DNA of 64,000 nt, taken from contig JAUIRK010000323.1 of assembly GCA_030549495.1 (NCBI GenBank), positions 1 through 64,000 on the forward strand, read 5' to 3'. This DNA is from Nectonema munidae. Lineage: Eukaryota > Nematomorpha > Nectonematoida > Nectonematidae. Below the pieces are notes generated by a model. It made no database searches and was not told the DNA's origin. It was given only the letters and a program-made list of their open reading frames with translations. Numbering within the stretch: position 1 is the first letter of the stretch; every line of letters starts with the position of its first letter. Made by a program: the position numbers and the translations under genes. This document shows, piece after piece, positions 1-12,900 of this stretch.

Positions 1-870
1 TGTTTGATGCGCCACCATACATAAGCCAACTATGCTGGTTTACAGGCAACCGCCCATTATCCAGCGCAGGAAACAACTATAGAAAATAAAAAATAGAAGA
101 ATGAAAAATCACTTTTGCCTCCCTACATAAGCAAAAAAGCTTTTTTAACTAAAAAAGTCATTACTTTAAAATTTTATTTTACGTTTTAAATATTTTGAGT
201 TATATTGACCCTTATTTTTATATAAAGCCAGCTTTTAAGTCCTTACGTCTTACAAGATGTACCAATTTCAACCAACTTTATTTTTATACACCAATTTAGA
301 ACAAGTAATGATTTTGTCCTTATTTTTCATTCTTCTCTTTTTTACTTTCTATAGTTGTCTCTGCTGTCTGTTTTATTCAACAAATAACATTTTAAAACAA
401 CTATTAATTATCCAAAATAAAATGCCACCTTTAATTTTATATGATTTCATCAAAATAATTTATAGTAAAGCATTTTAAAGCATGTTATTTAATTCAATGC
501 AAAATGCCTCCTTTAATTTTATATCATTTCATTAAAATAAAAAGTGGTAAAATATTTCAAATACTTATCACAAAAAAACAAAATACAATAAAACGGAGAA
601 AAAATCACCTTTCTTCTAGTTTAATTGTATAAAGCAGAGGTCTGGCAAGACCTCCGGGGAGATAACTTACCAGCCCTATTTTAAATGTGTAAATCGTAAA
701 ATGCTAAAAAAATACTTAAAATAAAAATTTTCAAAAAATATTTTACATACATATTGAAAGCCACATATCAAAAATTCTACCTAAAAGTTCAAAACATTAA
801 CTTTGAAATTTGAGTTTTATTTTATAAAAACTATATGATTGGTTGAAATGTTTATGTAATATATAATAAT
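1..870. other. AT-rich stretch without a recognised gene
   Basis: Low-complexity AT-rich DNA. One short open frame (257-478, +) is hydrophobic and of biased composition, and I see no domain in it, so I do not call it. No RNA gene or terminal repeat was recognised. Confidence 0.5.
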
Positions 871-890
871 ACTACTACTACTACTACTAT
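871..890. repeat. (ACT)n microsatellite
   Basis: About six ACT triplets lie immediately before the presumed left end of the hAT element that begins at 891. Confidence 0.8.
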
Positions 891-3747
891 CAGAGGCGTA
901 GACAGGTAATCATAGCTGGGGGGATGCTATATGAATTATTGCATTGGGCGTGACTGGCAATCATAGCTAGTTTTGGAGCGGTGTGTAATATGGATTAACG
1001 CATAATTTTTTACAACTTTATTAAAAAAACTAAAAAAGATTTATCAATTAAAAATAAAGTATTATATAAAAAAAGTTTGATAAATAACTGGAAAAATTTT
1101 TATAGGCCAAATTTCTCACGTCTTTTTTCATTTCTGCTTGCAAACTCTTTGGCAAAAGATTCAAGTGACATATTAAAAGAACATGATGGCTGTTACAGAT
1201 GGCTACTGCGTTGAGCCTTTTCTGACTCATAGTACTTCTCAGCCATGTTTTCAATCTTCTTAAAGTAGAAAAGCTGCGTTCGCATTTGCTAGATGTAACT
1301 GGGCATACTAAAAGCAACTTCATGAGCGTAGCTACTTGTGAAAAAGGTCTCCGGACTTCTGGTGTCATGCTTTTGTATGTCTCACTTTCTTGCTGTTGCT
1401 TTACTCGTTTGTTGAAACATAGCCAGCTGTAATTCTAGCGCATCTTTTTCCAGCTCTGGATATCTTTTCACTAATTTTTCATTAATAATTTAGCCCGAAA
1501 TTAGCATATCTTCGAGAACTTTGTAAATTGTAAGATCATGTAGTGTTAAATGATATATTTTTTCATATAAAACAATAGAGTCAATAACCGCAAAGTATTG
1601 CCCTCTAAAATGTTCTTCTGGATTGATTTATTTAGACACTTCAACAGCGCTTTTAATTGTTCTAGTCTTTTTTTTCTTGGAACAGCTAGTGATTTTAAAC
1701 CAAGCTCATTTACTTTTAATACTGTTATCTCATACAATTCATGAAATTTCTCATCAGTTCGCCAAGCTAACATTTGTTCGATTGTTATCTTGACTGCTTA
1801 CAGCATACCTGTCAAAAACATATTTTATTTTCAATGAATATTTTTTAGAAATTTACCTGAAACAACAGCATGGCGAGATTGACAAGATCGATTCAGCTGT
1901 TCAAGTGGAGTAATTGGTTTGATCACCATCTTTAGGCTAAGTAATGTTTTTACTTTTGAAAAACGATTAAGAAGACCATTTGCTTTTACTACTTTATAAT
2001 CGAAAGTATTTGATGAAGCCAGTTCTCTTAAACTTTGAAGAACACTTTCATAGTTGTTTTTAACAGATAAAATTGCAGGTAATCTACAGAGCCAACGAGT
2101 TGGACAGAGGGGACAAAGTGTAGAAAGTTTACAGGTTGATTATCAGAAAAGCTATCGTGTGCAATAGCTTTGAAGAGATTCTAGATATAATAATAATAAT
2201 ATACTTAGCGATTGAAAAATGAAGATAACATATAAAAGTATATTTTCTAAAAATTTTAAATTACCTTGAACTTTCCAGATCTTTTATATATAACACACAG
2301 TTCATGAACCCATTGGATGGCATCTCAAATATCAATGTTAGCAGAAGTTGCATGTTACACGATCAGATTAGATATATGTGATGCACAGTGTAAGTTCAAA
2401 GCAAGAGGTTGTAACTCTTTAACTTTTGCTTGACATCCTTTGTACTTACCCATCATACGTCTGAGCTCTCAAATTGGCATTTAACAGTGAAAGGCGAGTG
2501 ATAACATCAAAAACCATATTTGAAATCATTTCTCCTGATGTACTATGAAGCTCATACAGTCCAACAAACTTTTCATAAATTTCTAGGTTTTCATCGACAT
2601 GCCGAAAACAGACAACTTCTTGTTCCATTCCATGATCTTGCGTTCCGTCAACCATAACTCAAAAAGGCCCATCTTTTCCAACTTCTGCAGAAATAGTTCT
2701 AACAATATTATTACTGAATATTTGTATTATTTCTTCTTGAATCTGTAGAGATGTGAATTAATTGATTTTTTTAGATATCCTTTGAGTAGTTCATCATTTT
2801 TTTCTTGAAAAAGTTTTAATAATTCATAGAAGTTTCCTTCTTTTGCAGTGTGTCCTCGAAATGCTAGGACCTTGACGCAATAGGAAACGCAAACTCTTGA
2901 AAATATCTATCAGAAAATTACAAGCAGTCTTATGTTGTTGATATCGATTATCATCCATTATGATTTTTTTCCTGAGGTTTCAAAGAAATCAATGCCATTG
3001 CAGTTCTGTGACATTGAGAAGCTTGATACCTTTCGAATCTAGATAATGCCTTTTTCCAATTATTAAAGCCTTCTGAAATAAAGGCAGGTTCTTTGTTTCT
3101 TGCCATTTTCAAGGTACATTGTTTTTCTGCTTGTGCACAGTAGAAACAAGGTACTTTTTTTAAAGCGGGTTCATAATGAATCCAGGCGTATTTTTTACAC
3201 CATTTTTCTTGGAAATATATTTTTTGAGTGTGAGTCACTTTTGTAGGAATAGAAGAACTAGATGGATGATTTAGAGTCTGCCAATTATCAAAAGATATTA
3301 TCAAATTATCAAAATTTTCTCACGCCCAGTAATAAATGTATTACCTGTATTATTTGTTTCAATTTCAGAGATCTGAATCTCTTCATTTTCACGTGTTTTT
3401 TCATGATAATTAAAGTATAAAGTAATTTTTGATGTTTTAAATTTTTTATTTTGGGACATCAAGATAAAACTAGTTTATAGTAATCTAAAGGAATATCAAA
3501 AAAGCAAGAAAAAATTTTAGTAAAGCTTGGATCAAAGCAGAAAATTACCAAAGAAAAAATATTTAAAAAAACTAAAACATTTAAGTTGATAAATATTATT
3601 GTCTTGTATTTTATTTCATTTATTTAAAATTATTTATATGTAATTTTTTAAACCTTAGGGGTATAAATCTATGTGTACCCTCCTACTTTACAACTCGGGT
3701 GGAGGGGGGATGTATACCCCTCATCCCCCCGGGTGATTACGCCCTTT
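891..3747 (-). mobile_element. hAT-superfamily DNA transposon, decayed
   Basis: The left end reads CAGAGGCGTAGACAGGTAAT. The right end, read on the minus strand, reads GGGCGTAATCACCCGG. Both fit the GGCGTA-type hAT terminus, although the right tip is degraded. The interior carries minus-strand hAT transposase pieces. I found no convincing 8-bp target duplication, so the two ends may not be a true pair. Seen directly: both ends and the coding pieces. Inferred: that they belong to one insertion. Confidence 0.6.
1048..3459 (-). pseudogene. hAT transposase with TTF-type zinc finger and dimerisation domain, broken
   Basis: Several minus-strand open pieces follow the order of a TTF/ZMYM-like hAT transposase. 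A plausible start (MSQNKKFKTS) lies at 3459. The piece at 2951-3304 has the Trp/Cys/His pattern of a TTF-type zinc finger (PCFYCAQ, then FNNWKKALSRF and a late His). The piece at 2446-2655 has the central catalytic-core signature (DGTQD, then RHVDENLEIYEKFVGLYE, ending LRAQTYDG). The piece at 1546-1773 is linker-like. The piece at 1048-1368 is the C-terminal dimerisation region (PVTSSKCERSFSTLRRLKTW). At least four frame changes or stops separate these, so no full protein is made. In the family the protein binds the element ends and cuts by an RNase H-fold core. The identification is firm at family level. Confidence 0.75.
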
Positions 3748-4280
3748 ACAAATACGATTTTTTGAAAATTTTTACTTCTTTGATTGGCAGAAAGAATTAA
3801 ACTGTTTTTCAATAATTCTTTTTAATGATATATACATCATTAGAAAGATTATGGTTTGCTACATACTCTAGAATTATTTATTTTTGCAAAAGTTTTAAAA
3901 AATTTTAATAAATGGACTTTACTTCGAAAAATTTGGTCTAAATTTTTGAAAAAAAAACGGACCACCTTTTTCGTGGAGCATAAGGTGAAGTTTTAAAGAA
4001 AATTTTGAATGAAAATGGTATCATTGGAAATGTATACTCTTTGTGGTTAACATAGGCTAGGTTCAACTAAATATATTTTTATTTTTCCAAAATCTGCTTT
4101 TATGTGAGGTCAGTCAACTTTTATCTAGTTTCAAAAAATACCAATAATAAATTAACGTCATGAATTTATATACTATTTTTTCAATATTTTATATTCACAA
4201 AGGTAGAATATGGTTTTTTACATTTTAAAATGTCATAGTTAAAGAAAACTGTCGAAAATTAATATTTATTTTTTATTTTT

Positions 4281-4431
4281 TATGGGTCAGTAGTATAGGT
4301 CAGTATTATGTTTTTTTAATAATATTTTTGAAGTCAAAAATATCGATCGAATGTACGAGTTTTGTTGGATAATCGTAGTCAACTTTTATTTCGAAACAAT
4401 TTTTATTTAGTTTAGATACAACCTTTCTGAT
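4281..4431 (+). repeat. Direct repeat A, first copy
   Basis: About 140-150 bp starting TATGGGTCAG and ending near TTTAGATACAACC. It recurs with few changes at 5065-5202, about 785 bp downstream. Confidence 0.8.
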
Positions 4432-4680
4432 TTTTAACGAAGGGCATTCGTTATATTTATATCGACAGTGTGCGAAGAATAAATCACATTATTCATTCTA
4501 ACACGCTTATTATTGATTTTAGCGCATAACTATGCGAAGAAAGATGAACACATGTTGCATTACGCGTTTGTGAGCGCAGTAGATTCTTATCTCGCATACG
4601 CTTCACCACATCTTTAGCACGCGTGTGTGGTTTATTTTATCGGGCTAGTGTACGCTTAGTTTATTTGTAGTGTTCCTAGC

Positions 4681-5060
4681 TTAAATCTTAGTCAAATATT
4701 AAAACGCTTATAACTTTCACATTTCTCAACAAAATGCATCATGCGATATACCAAATTAAAGCATTTTTTATCGGCTTTTAGAATACATTACTTATATCAT
4801 AAGTACTTGATAAATACCATTTTATTATTTTTATATTCTATGGGCTTCATTACCATTAATTAACAGATGAGGGATGCATATTTTTTATATTTGGCAATTT
4901 TAAACTAAAGCTTGTTTCATTTTGACAAATTTTCACCTTTAATTTGTAACAATTTCCAAGACAATTATAAAACCACTCTACTATCAGAATCTAAATTTAT
5001 TTTTAGATTTTTATAAAATAGTTTTCGTTTTTCCGTTTTTTTTTATAAATTAACCTTCGT
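4681..5060 (+). repeat. Dispersed repeat beginning TTAAA, first copy
   Basis: This segment begins TTAAATCTTAGTCAAATATT and is closely similar to 18325-18720, which begins at the TTAA target site of the palindromic element. The two copies diverge near 5055 and 18705. Confidence 0.8.
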
Positions 5061-5064
5061 TTTT

Positions 5065-5202
5065 TATGGGTCAGTATAATGTTTTTCTAATAAATATAAA
5101 TTATTTTTGAAGTAAAAAATGTTTATCGAATGTACGAGTTTTGTTGGATAATCGTAGTCAACTTTTATTTCGAAACAATTTTTATTTAGTTTAGATACAA
5201 CC
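5065..5202 (+). repeat. Direct repeat A, second copy
   Basis: Matches 4281-4431 in the same orientation. It lies just before the point where the palindromic TTAA element copy begins. Confidence 0.8.
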
Positions 5203-5989
5203 ATATTCGTTAAAGAATCTTCTGGATGATCTTAAACTTTTTTTTATCAGTATCGTGTATTTTATTATCAGGCCAGAATATTTGTCAACCAATCTCATTT
5301 CAAAGGATTTTTTATGATGAATCATTCGTGATGTTGATTGTTCAATTAGAAAAAGTTGTCCACGTTCTTCATCTAAAAAATTATTTCTTTGACGCAAAAG
5401 GAAAAAGATGGACAAATTCAGTTTAAATTAAAAATATCTTGATAGTGACTAAATTTTCACATATTGGCATCTGTGCCATTTTTGATAAATCTGACCTATT
5501 CTAAATTTTCAGATTTCCTACCCATCTTAGCTAAATGTTAATTGTAATCCTAGATGATAAGCTATAGATTTAAATATTTTTCATTTGTAAAAGAGGAACT
5601 TCTTTTTCACAGTCAAAATCTTTTTTGAAGCATCTAATATTATATAATTAAACCACTTTCTAGTTCATTAGAACATGGTAGATCTTCCATTTTGTCAAGA
5701 AACATATTTTTTAATTATTTGTTTTGATCACATGTTCTCTTTTCAATTAGTTTTCAACATGGTTCCTTCTCTCATACACATTTTCAAAAGATTTTATACG
5801 TTTTGTTTTTTTTTTAAATAAATATTTCATACTTAAGATGATTGTAGAAAGTATTATAAGCCAAAATATACAAAAAAAAGTGTATTTTTACTATATATCT
5901 AATATGCAGCCTTTTTGAAAAATTTTTTACAGAACTGATTTTCATGCATACATTACTAATTCAATTGCCACTTCGAGATATTTTTTAAC

Positions 5990-7430
5990 CGTATTATCCA
6001 AAATCCAGTACAGAAACAAAATAAGCATAGCCGATTTGGTATAAAACAGATATTTTATTTTTTTGAAAATATTTTTTGAAGACAGTATCTAGAAGTAAAC
6101 TGCAAATCTGATTGAAGCTTTCAGATATTTTAAAACCATAAATGCCTACCTGAGTCCAAAAATGAAACCAGCATCTTCCATTTGGCATAAAAACAGATAT
6201 TTTATTTAAATTTCAAAAATATTTCTGTAGACATTAGACGTAAATCGAACATTTGATTGACACTTTCAGACATTTAAAACCTCTAAATGCAAAAAATGAT
6301 TTCAGAAATAAAAATTATCATGGTCCAATTGGTATAAAAACATATATTTCATGTAAAATTAGAGAAAATATTTTGGGATATAGTTTTCAGACATAAACCA
6401 CAAATTTGATTGACACTAGCAATAAAATCTCTAAATGCAAAAACTGTGTTCAGAAATGAAATCATCATGATCTATTTGCTATAAAAACATATATTTCATG
6501 TAAAATTTGAATCAATATTTTTGGAAACAAATTTTAGAACTAAACGCAAATTTGATTGATACTTATAGGTATTTTCAAATTCAAACTGCAAAAATTGAGT
6601 CCATAAATGAAACTAACATGGTTGATTTAGTATAACACATATATTTTATGTAAAGTGTGAAGGAATGTTTTTGAAGACAATTTTTAGAAGTAAACCGCAA
6701 ATTTAATTAACACTTATTAGTGTTTTCATATCCTAAATGTAAAAAATGAGTTCAAAAATGAAAACAGCATGATTGATTTGGTATAAAAACATATATTTTA
6801 TGTAAAATTGAGAGAATATTTTTGGAGATTGCTTTTTTTAAAACCTCTAAATGTGAATGAGTTCAGAAATGAAAACAGCATGGTTGATTGGGTATAAAAA
6901 CATATATTTCATTGTAAAATTTGAATGAATATATTTGGAGACAATTTTTAAAAGTAAACCGCAAATTTAATTAACACTTATAGGTATTTTCAAATCCTAA
7001 ACATAAAAAATGAGTCCAGAAATGAGACCAGCATGGCCGATTTAGTATAACACATATATTTTATGTAAAATGTGAAGGAATGTTTTTGGAGACAATTTTC
7101 AGAAGTAAACCGCAAATTTGATTAACACTTATAGGTATTTTCAAATCTTAAATGTAAAAAATGAGTCCAGAAATGAAAACAACATGATCGATTTGGTATA
7201 AAACATATTTTTTTATGTAAAATGTGAAGGAATGTTTTTGGAGACAATTTTCAGAAGTAAACCGCAAATTTGATTAACACTTATAGGTATTTCAAATCCT
7301 AAATGTAAAAAATGAGTCCAAAAATGAAAACAGCATGACCGATTTAGTATAAAAACATATATTTTATGTAAAATTTGGAGGTATATTTTATTAGATATAT
7401 TTTTGATCAATCAAAATTTTGATTGACATT
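5990..7430 (+). repeat. Tandem array of a unit of about 150 bp
   Basis: Successive units recur at about 151-bp spacing (for example near 7031, 7182 and 7333). Each carries GATTTGGTATAAAAACATAT, a run like GTAAACCGCAAATTTGATTA, and AAAATGAGTCCAGAAATGA. About ten units are visible, more diverged toward the 5' side. The same unit forms both arms of the palindrome at 54155-58400. Confidence 0.9.
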
Positions 7431-7967
7431 TTCTAAAAAGTAGCCGTGATTATTGAAAAAATTAAATATATAAAGTGTTATGCGTTCCAAACTGTACATA
7501 ATTATAAATTTTCAGGGTTCAGACCTCGTTGTTCCGTCCACGTTCGTTTCTGCTAAATAAGGCGGATAATCGAGGCTGACGGAACTTTGAAGTGTAATGA
7601 AAGACCTATTCAATTTTCTTAGAACTATTCTGTACTGAATTGGAACATAAAAAAAAACTGAATTATGATTTAGATTTTAAATAAAAAGATTACTTATTTT
7701 TTTCATTAAATAACTATCAAAAATTGAACTTTCAAAAACTTTCTAAGCTATTGTCTCTTTAACTCAACTTATCGTGCAGAATTCAGTAAACAAAACGTTC
7801 GAAAAAGAAGATACAATACAAATTGATTTACTAAATTTTTTTTGTGAAAAAAGTATGTAAAGTTGTTTGCTTAGCTTCTTTAACTTTTCTTGCTTCCAAT
7901 GCACGCTTCATATTCCAGAGCAAATCAAGATCTTTTCCGAAATCAGGATTTTGCTCCATGAAATTTA

Positions 7968-9386
7968 TTAAAGTTGCAAGCGACATTTTGCTTCTGAAAA
8001 GCTAATTTTTTCTTCCTCATGAGGATCTTCACTAGAAGAATTAAGAGAGGTCTCACAATCTTTCACAATTTCAATAATCTCTTCGTCATTGAGTGAAGAA
8101 GCAACTTCTGTATCATGATCAATTTCAACAAACTCGCAAGCAGAAATATATTCGCAAGAATTTTGGCGCTTTTCAGCCAAAAGATCTATATTACTTTGAA
8201 GGTCTCGTAATATTACCTGCGTTGACTGAGTGCTTTAAATATTTTGTAAGTCTTCGGATAAAGAAGGTAAAATGGAATTGTGCCACCAGCAATTGAGTAT
8301 AACAAAAGGCGTCACATTATTCCAAGCTGTCTTTATCTTTTCCAAAGCAGCTCTTACAGATACGGTAGGAATCTCATTATTTTCATGACAATTAATGAAA
8401 TGTCTTGTTTGAAGTTTTCTATAGTGGGCTTTGAAGCTTTTTATAATTCCACTATCCATAGGTTGGATATATGAAGTTGTGTTAGGAGGTATAAAAATAA
8501 CGCTAACGTTGGAAAACTCTTTGGTATTGTGGCACGAAGCGTTATCACACAGTAAAGTGATTTTCTTACCATTTAGTCTCATTTGCGTGTTGAGATTTGT
8601 TAGTCAGTTTTGAAACAAAATGCCCGTCATCCAAGCTTTTGCATTATGTGTGTACTCAACATAAATAGAAAGATCAAACTTTTTTCCAAAACAACGAGGT
8701 CTCCTTGCTTTTCCAATTACAAACGGCTTGAGTTTGTGTGAGCCATTACTATTTGAACATAAAAGAATAGTTAAACGATATTTACTCTTTTTTTGTCCTT
8801 TCACTGGAGCTTTTGCTAAAGTGCTATTAGGTTGAAGTTTATAAAATAAACCTGTCTCATCACAGTTATAAATAGTAGCTGGATCTAAACTTGCCAACTT
8901 TTCCCTCAAACTTTGGCGTCCTACTTCCATCAGAATTTCATCAACGCCTCCACTCTCCCCATGTGCATAACGCCTACTTATCCCATGCCTTTTCTTAAAT
9001 CTATCTAGCCATCCACGAGAGTATGAAAAATTGATAATTTTCAAACTTTTACCAAAATCCTGGGCTTTTTCTAACAACATCATGTCCGATATACAAGCAT
9101 TCTTCAACCTCATATTATTGAACCAAAGCATAAGAGCTTCTTCTAACTTGATATTTTTGGCTGAACGCCCTGAAGTATAGCCTGAATCTGGGACCCATTT
9201 TTTGCCATTTCTCAGGATATCTCCAATTGTATTGCGTCCAATAACTACACCCCATTTTTTGGAAAAATAGCTTGCTATTTCAGTGTGACTAGCTGTATGG
9301 TTTTCTCTTTTGTACAAACATATCAAATGTTTCTTTTCTACTGATAAAGCAGTACGTGGACGTTTTTCTAGTCTTGTAGAAGGCAT
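7968..9386 (-). pseudogene. Tigger-type transposase with CENP-B-like DNA-binding domain and DDE core
   Basis: One reading frame of 473 codons on the minus strand, starting MPSTRLEKRPRT. The first ~60 residues form the N-terminal helix-turn-helix (about LSVEKKHLICLYKRE to GRNTIGDILRN). A CENP-B-type second HTH covers about 80-150 (WLDRFKKRHGISRRYAH). The DDE_1 catalytic core shows YNCDETGLFYKL (first Asp), ITLLCDNASCHN (second) and IQPMDSGIIKSFKAHYRK (third). An acidic tail follows. The frame is broken only by two in-frame stops: a TGA near 8603, probably once a Trp codon, and a TAA near 8235. No frameshift is needed. In the family the protein inserts at TA dinucleotides. Two stops in 473 codons suggest fairly recent inactivation. 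Confidence 0.9.
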
Positions 9387-9556
9387 TCTAAATTATTTAT
9401 AGTGTTAGTCATAAAATCAACTTAGTGATAAAAACAGTAAAATTTTAAAATATCTAAAATACATTAAAGAGTGTTTATAAGTAAAAATTTTCAATTAGTA
9501 TTTTAACAAACGGTACTTAGTAGTTATAATAACGAAAAAATAAAAATGGTTATTTA

Positions 9557-9700
9557 CAGTGAAACTCAGTATTTAAGGCCCTTTTTTGAATAAAACGTAA
9601 TTGAATTGTACTTAACTAAACCGGAGGTAATTTTTTGTCCTTTATTCCGAAAAAACATTTCAAAAAACAACTTATGAGCCAAAAACATTAATTTTCACTG
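9557..9700. mobile_element. Short TA-flanked miniature element, pogo/mariner-like
   Basis: Begins CAGTGAAACTC and ends AATTTTCACTG, with short inverted ends (CAGTGAAA). TA lies directly on both sides. It is 144 bp, non-coding, and inserted upstream of the Tigger transposase. Confidence 0.5.
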
Positions 9701-9929
9701 TATTTGATGAACACATTACCTGAATTAACAATTAATTGGAAAAGACAGAAAGTCATATTTTTTTCAATACTCTCTCCTATAGTTACTTGTACTATATACC
9801 TTATCACTAAATTTTATTAAAAAGTAGGAGATTTAAAATCCGTAGTTAATTTGTAATTAAAAACAAGTTTAAATGTTGAAAAATAGCAATAAACTTATTG
9901 ATTACTTGCAGGGTGCAGATGTTGAAATG

Positions 9930-12900
9930 GTTCTAGGAGAAGCATTGAATGTGGAGAAGAATTGAACATTTTTCTTTTTTTTGATCTTGCCGCATTTGAT
10001 GCATATGGTTTGCTTTCTACGCAAGAAGCATTTATTTTCCTCATCACTTCACTGCCACACATCGCATAATCACTTCTCACATCACATTTTCACACTTATT
10101 CACTTCGCAACTTAATCACTTATTATTCACTCATTTTCTTCACTATCACAGAATGATAAATATTATATTATGTTGTAATGAATTATTATATTGTGTTGAA
10201 AATATTGTGATAAATATTATATTGTGTTGAAAAACTACAAAATAATTAGTGTGGAAGAGGAAAGGCAGACAATTTTTAAGTTGAACATTAATTACTTTTA
10301 GAAATAATTATTTAGTAAATAAACTAATATTTATATTTTTTACCCTATGATTAAAATATTTAATTTTGAGAATAATTTTAATTGTAAAAATTTTATATAC
10401 TTATTTTAGTTAATTATAATACCAATATTGTAGATGTTTTCAAGTATTTAATTTTTATTTTATTTTATCATGTTATGTCTATGAAACAAAAGTAAAAGGA
10501 CTTAAGTTAAAAAACTCACCAAACGCCAGTTGCCAAAAAACGAATTTTTGTTATTTTTTGGTTAAACTTTTTTCATTTAACATAAATAGTTTTAAATTCA
10601 TTTCAACCTATATATTGAATATAGGTTATAAATATTTTAAAAACTAATTAGTTTGTTTTTTTTAAAAATAAATTAAAATATTTTATACTAATTTTTCATT
10701 TTTTTAAAATAATATTATAAAAAGTATTTGTTTGGCTAAAAAATGTAAAAAAATTATTTTATTTTAATAAAAAAATATAAATATAAACACGAATATAAAA
10801 CATAATATAACATAAAAAAACAAAAATAGATATAAACATAAATATAAAATAGTATTAGTTTAAAATAGTTGACATTCTAAAGCTAGGTCTTCTATTTAAA
10901 ATAGAAAAATCTAAAATATATGTATCTTGAATTTCTTCCAAATCAAGATTTTTAGCCGGACAAACATATGAAGAAATTCTGTTGAGAAAAAGATACACAT
11001 TTTTGTCATCATTGTATTCTTCATATATTCTCTCAAGTTGCTTTTCTTTTTCCTCTTTTTTTTTCTTACTTCCGCCACTCCAACAATATCCAGAGTCAAC
11101 AGCTTCAATTTCTGTCATATCTTTCCACAATTTTTTCTTCACAATTTATAAAAAAGAAAAAACTTCCCAAACATTTGTTCTTTCTTGAGGTAAGCAAGAT
11201 TTCATACTAAAAATTTTAAAGATAAAAGTAAAAATCTAAAACAAATCAAAATTTATTCAACCTGTTGTGAAAACCTTCACAGTGGTTATTAGTTCTCACT
11301 TTCCTTTTATACACGTTCCAACTTTTCAAATCATTTAAATTAAACCACGTGATTTCAAAATATAGGAAAAATTCTTCGATATTAAAAACATTCATTAAAC
11401 TTTTGATTTTTCTATACACTACTTTAACCTAAAATTTAAAAAAATATATAAAGATTACAATTATAAATAAAATTAAAAAAATTATTCTTGTATAGTTAAA
11501 AAAAATATCTGAACATATAATATGAATTAAAATAAAAAGTACTTCAAGAGGTGGAAGAAAAGCAAGAGCAAGTAAAAATTTGATACACTTGCGAAATGAT
11601 TCGCTTGTTGAGTATAATCTTCCATAACCTAAGGCTTTGACTTTTCTATAAATACTTTGGGAAAAAATGAAAATAGCAGCCTGTAAATTGTGCATTTGGA
11701 AATTCCTAAAAAAAAATTTTATATTATAGTTTTAGTAAAAATTTTATGTAAAAAAACTTTTTTATTAGCAGATAAAATAGCACTTTCATAATCGGATGTA
11801 ATAGTCTTTACTTGAGAAACATTAACATGTAACTTTAAAACTTTATAAATTTCTCTTAAATAAAATGCAACAATGTTAAACCAAAAAATTAGAAATGATA
11901 AATAAAACCTGTAAGTTTCTTCTTTTTTATCACAAGCCAGTGAATACAAAATAGGTAGCTGCACTTTATTGTGGAAAGTATGAATTGTTACGATTTGAAG
12001 AAACATGTCAGGTGATTTTTTGAAAGTACCATCAATATAAATATTTTCGATTGTTGTAACTTGATTTAAATAATTAAAAATTTTGCCATTTTAATCTTTT
12101 TTTATTGTATCGAATTCTTCGGAGAATTGTTTGTCTTGATGATGTACTTTCTCTATCATCCTGAGTTAAGATTGACAAGTTATCTCTAAAAAAATTTTTT
12201 TAATTAAAAGTTATATTTCTTCAAAAAATTACTGATAAATAAGGCTGGTTGCTTTCATAGAGTTTTCTGCCTGATCTTTGATTTTTCTATTGAATTCAGC
12301 CACTCTTTCATTTATTTTATCATGATTGTGTAATACAATTTTGAGTGGTGTCATGGCTGCATTTTTTTTGTAGATAATTCTTCCTAAAATTTGTAATAAA
12401 TTAAAAAAATCCCTCATAATAAAACTTATATAATAACAATGTGTTATTGATCACTACTCTCATAAACCTATAATTTTTAGAAGTAAAAATACAAAAAAAA
12501 TTAGAAAAATAAAATTTAAATAAGCAAAAAACCAATCTATCTAACAATTATTTATAAAGTAAGATTACATTATTTAAAAAAAATTAATTATTTTTTAACA
12601 TTTTAATAAAAAAACTATCATATATTTTATTGAGTTTATAAAAAAAATTGTTTAATTGCAAAGTATCTAACGTTTTCAGATGTAAAAATAGTTATATTAA
12701 ACTTTCAAACTGTTCTAAACGTAATTCTAAGCATGTATTCAAATAGAATTTAAAAAAATCAAAAAACTATTTATTTAATTAGTGCTAGAGTAAATATGAA
12801 AATTTTATTAAAGTTAATATAAAAATAGCTTCAAAAATTAACTTGAAATAAAAAAGTTTACCTGGACACGACGGTCTTGTACAATAATAATGTAAAGTAC

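Larger units (their letters stand above)
3748..5229. other. Non-coding repeat-derived DNA between hAT and TTAA elements
   Basis: No coding sequence was recognised. The tract holds two direct copies of one segment (4281-4431 and 5065-5202) and a segment (4681-5060) that recurs directly at 18325-18720. The part at about 4432-4680 is less AT-rich than its surroundings and matched nothing else I found here. Confidence 0.5.

Noticed and set aside
257-478. 73-residue hydrophobic frame
   Set aside because: Low-complexity AT-rich composition produces such frames by chance; there is no supporting signal.
5226-5426. Short open frame in the spacer of the TTAA palindrome
   Set aside because: The matching region at 55760-55950 does not keep the frame, so it is not conserved coding.
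5990-7430. Regular ~150-bp spacing considered as a CRISPR-like array
   Set aside because: The units are full-length diverging satellite repeats without distinct spacers, inside a eukaryotic transposon.
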